From NCBI GenBank assembly GCA_947176675.1, contig CAMWRN010000105.1:1-7753 (forward strand): a stretch of DNA of 7,753 nucleotides, given 5' to 3'. Position numbers and translations under genes: made by a program. How positions within the stretch are numbered: position 1 is the first letter of the stretch; the number at the start of each line of letters is the position of its first letter. Below, in pieces: positions 5,959-7,753 of this stretch. This DNA is from an uncultured Clostridia bacterium (GTDB lineage Bacteria; Bacillota; Clostridia; Oscillospirales; Ruminococcaceae). The notes under the pieces were generated by a model. The model was not told the DNA's origin and did not search any database. It saw only the letters and a program-made list of their open reading frames with translations.

Positions 5959-7032
5959 TCACCGTCCCCAGATATCAGGCGAGGAAAGCTTTTCAAGCAG
6001 TTCCTTTCTGTTTATGGCTCTTGTTTCCCTTGACAGAACAGTATATTCATCAATACGGTTATCCTGAAGCTTTGCGGAACTGTCCGAATAAGACGCATAC
6101 ACAGCCTTCACCTTTGAAGAATCGGCATTTTTCGAGCGGATATATGTAAATATTGTGTCAATAAGCTTTATGCTTTTAGCGTTTGATACGGCTTTTCCGT
6201 CAGATACAATATAAAATACATCAGACTTTTCATACATAAAAGTCGATAATATATTCCATTCGCAGGGCAGGTCAACAACAACATTGTCGTAGCCGCTTTC
6301 GGAGATAAGACAATTTAAAAAGTCCATTTTATTTTCAAACGTCATATCAGCCCAGTCCATAGAATTTACGCATGACGAATAAAAGCAGACTCCAGAACTA
6401 TCCCTTCTTGTATAAGTCGCAAGCTGTACGTTCATGTTGTTTCTGCCGCTGAGTACTGCCGTGAAGCAATCTGTCATTGTATAACTGCCCTCGCCGTCAA
6501 ACATTAATTCCGGCATACCCAAAGAGCTCATGTCGATATAGATAACTTTATTGCCTTCAGAAGCAAGGTATACGGAATATGCCGCCGCTGATACAGAACA
6601 GCCGCATCCTCCCGCGCCTGACATAAATGTGCTTACCTTTGTTTTGCCCAACTTAGACGTCATATTCATCAAAGCGTCCGTATGCTCCGCATAAATTCCG
6701 ATTATTTCCTGATAAAGCTTATCTATCATCTGATACTGGCAAACTGCTGAACAGCTCCCTATCTTGTTTATTCCTCTTCCTTTTGTAAGAATAACAAGCG
6801 ATTTGCACCTGATTTTTTCCGATAAAAACACATTTTTTTCGGCGTTGTATATATTCTCCGACACCAACAGTACATCAACAGACTTCTGCGATATTGCTTC
6901 AGCCATTATACCGACATTTGAAAAGGAATATACCCCTGTCTGCGGATAAAACTCGCCGAACGAATATAAAAAGCTGTCTCTGTATTGGTCGTCATCATGT
7001 AAAAGCGCCAAACTGACGTTCATTATATTCAT
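5959..7032 (-). CDS. tadZ: TadZ/CpaE-like pilus localisation protein with degenerate P-loop
   Basis: A 357-residue protein of the TadZ/CpaE branch of the ParA/MinD ATPases, which places the Flp pilus machinery in the cell. Residues 1-115 look like an atypical receiver domain: an acidic cluster (DDD, 13-15) and alternating strands are present, but the usual phospho-Asp position (end of VDVLLVS, 52-58) has no Asp. The ATPase-like domain starts at about 131. Its P-loop region reads SGAGGCGCS (138-146), with Ala140 and Cys145 where the deviant Walker A motif has its two lysines. The following strand ends in VIYIDMS (163-169), and VVVDLP (251-256) matches Walker B. ATP hydrolysis is therefore doubtful, although atypical TadZ proteins are known in Clostridia. 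About ten cysteines are spread through the chain. An AAGGAG site (7045-7040) lies 7 bases before ATG 7032, inside the last codons of the phosphatase gene. Confidence 0.85.
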   Translation of the reverse strand: MNIMNVSLALLHDDDQYRDSFLYSFGEFYPQTGVYSFSNVGIMAEAISQKSVDVLLVSENIYNAEKNVFLSEKIRCKSLVILTKGRGINKIGSCSAVCQYQMIDKLYQEIIGIYAEHTDALMNMTSKLGKTKVSTFMSGAGGCGCSVSAAAYSVYLASEGNKVIYIDMSSLGMPELMFDGEGSYTMTDCFTAVLSGRNNMNVQLATYTRRDSSGVCFYSSCVNSMDWADMTFENKMDFLNCLISESGYDNVVVDLPCEWNILSTFMYEKSDVFYIVSDGKAVSNAKSIKLIDTIFTYIRSKNADSSKVKAVYASYSDSSAKLQDNRIDEYTVLSRETRAINRKELLEKLSSPDIWGR

Positions 7033-7036
7033 CTTT

Positions 7037-7753
7037 TTACTCCTTGCTTACCTGAATAATAACCGCGGTTATATTATCGCGTTCTCCGCGGCTTCTGTCA
7101 TTGCGGATTATTTTTTTTGCGGCTTTTTTTAAGCCTGACGCGCTTTTTCTTGCGTCCGCTCCGAATATACGGAGTATACTTTCATCTTCGGCATTATTGC
7201 AGAACCCGTCGCTGCATATTAGAAACTTTGCTGTTCCGTCAATGCTTCCCGAATAAAAATCAGGACTTACATACCTCTGCGACGCAAGACATTTGGTAAG
7301 AACGTGCTTACTGCGGTCACTCTGTGCCTGCTCTCTTGTTATAAGCTTTCTGCGGACATTCCGTTCCGTTACCGTGTGATCCTCCGTAAGGCGCATTATC
7401 CCGGACGATATACAATATATTCTTGTATCGCCTATATGCAAGATATAATAGCTGCCGTCTTTTATGAGTATACAGCTGAGAGTGCAAGCAAGCTTTATGC
7501 CGTTTACCTCTGCAAATTGCAGGATATGCTCGTTTATAATATCAAATATCGCATTCCAGCGTTCATATAAAACTGAACGGAACTCTTCTTTATCTTCAAT
7601 GTCGGAAATACCTGCATAACATTTCAAAAACCAGTCCGAAAAAACGCTGACAGCCCAACTGCTTGCGATTTCGCTGCTGCTGTAGCTTCCCACCCCATCG
7701 CAAATTATGCCGAAAACGGAATCCGAAGAAATACTGCCAACAAATGAAGAATC
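7037..7753 (-). CDS. PP2C-family Ser/Thr protein phosphatase, N-terminus outside window
   Basis: The open frame runs to the right edge of the window (238 residues visible). The GTG at 7693 cannot be the start: it lies inside the conserved motif VFGIICDGVGS (13-23), so the gene begins further right. Other PP2C (PPM) landmarks follow in order: the strand pair around CTLSCILI and YYILHIGDTRIY (90-113), LTEDHTVTE (122-130), HVLTKCL (150-156), LICSDGF (178-184) and DNITAVII (226-233). The metal-binding Asp residues D19, D182 and D226 are all present, so an active Mg/Mn-dependent phosphatase is expected. The visible length suggests a single-domain, soluble, PrpC/Stp-like protein. Four bases separate its stop from the tadZ ATG, so it is probably co-transcribed with the pilus genes. 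The partner kinase is not in the window; a kinase or FHA gene to the right is possible but not visible. Confidence 0.9.
   Translation of the reverse strand, partial: DSSFVGSISSDSVFGIICDGVGSYSSSEIASSWAVSVFSDWFLKCYAGISDIEDKEEFRSVLYERWNAIFDIINEHILQFAEVNGIKLACTLSCILIKDGSYYILHIGDTRIYCISSGIMRLTEDHTVTERNVRRKLITREQAQSDRSKHVLTKCLASQRYVSPDFYSGSIDGTAKFLICSDGFCNNAEDESILRIFGADARKSASGLKKAAKKIIRNDRSRGERDNITAVIIQVSKE

Noticed and set aside
7117..7570. Plus-strand open frames opposite the phosphatase gene
   Set aside because: Antisense to conserved PP2C motifs; no supporting features.
7691..7693. GTG as the start of the phosphatase
   Set aside because: It falls inside the conserved metal-binding CDGVGS motif; the frame stays open to the window edge.

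Overview
The window is a single block of genes that all read on the minus strand (right to left in these coordinates). It covers most of a tad/Flp type IVc pilus locus. The tadB and tadC products, the short pilin with a class III leader and the atypical tadZ product resemble those of Gram-positive Clostridia (Oscillospiraceae/Lachnospiraceae-like). The moderately AT-rich sequence, strong GAGG-type ribosome binding sites and tight gene packing fit that. No secretin or other outer-membrane gene is visible, which also fits a monoderm, but the locus is cut at both ends. The taxon assignment is an inference.

Transcription order, starting at the right edge: (1) a PP2C-family Ser/Thr phosphatase whose N-terminus lies outside the window (7753-7037); (2) TadZ/CpaE, with a receiver-like N-terminus and a P-loop ATPase fold that has lost its lysines (7032-5959); (3) the TadA/CpaF assembly ATPase (5950-4694); (4) TadB (4697-3813) and (5) TadC (3809-2937), the two inner-membrane platform proteins; (6) a small Flp prepilin (2862-2566); (7) a TadV/CpaA GxGD prepilin peptidase (about 2437-1631); (8) a membrane-anchored protein with a helical-repeat region and C-terminal WG repeats (1620-169); (9) the start of a TadE-like pseudopilin (145-1, cut by the edge).

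Together these supply energy (TadA), the platform (TadB/C), localisation (TadZ), the major subunit (Flp), a minor subunit (TadE-like) and the processing enzyme (TadV). The phosphatase suggests reversible Ser/Thr phosphorylation acts on the machine or its expression. The WG-repeat protein is the least expected member and the best candidate for an undescribed component.

Two regulatory points stand out. Directly after the pilin gene is a perfect 18-bp inverted repeat with terminator character. It sits inside an open frame that begins at a good ribosome binding site and runs in frame into the peptidase gene. Also, several junctions hide a GAGGTG ribosome binding site in the last codons or stop codon of the preceding gene. 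There is no gene-free stretch over 300 bases, and no RNA gene, CRISPR array or mobile element was seen.
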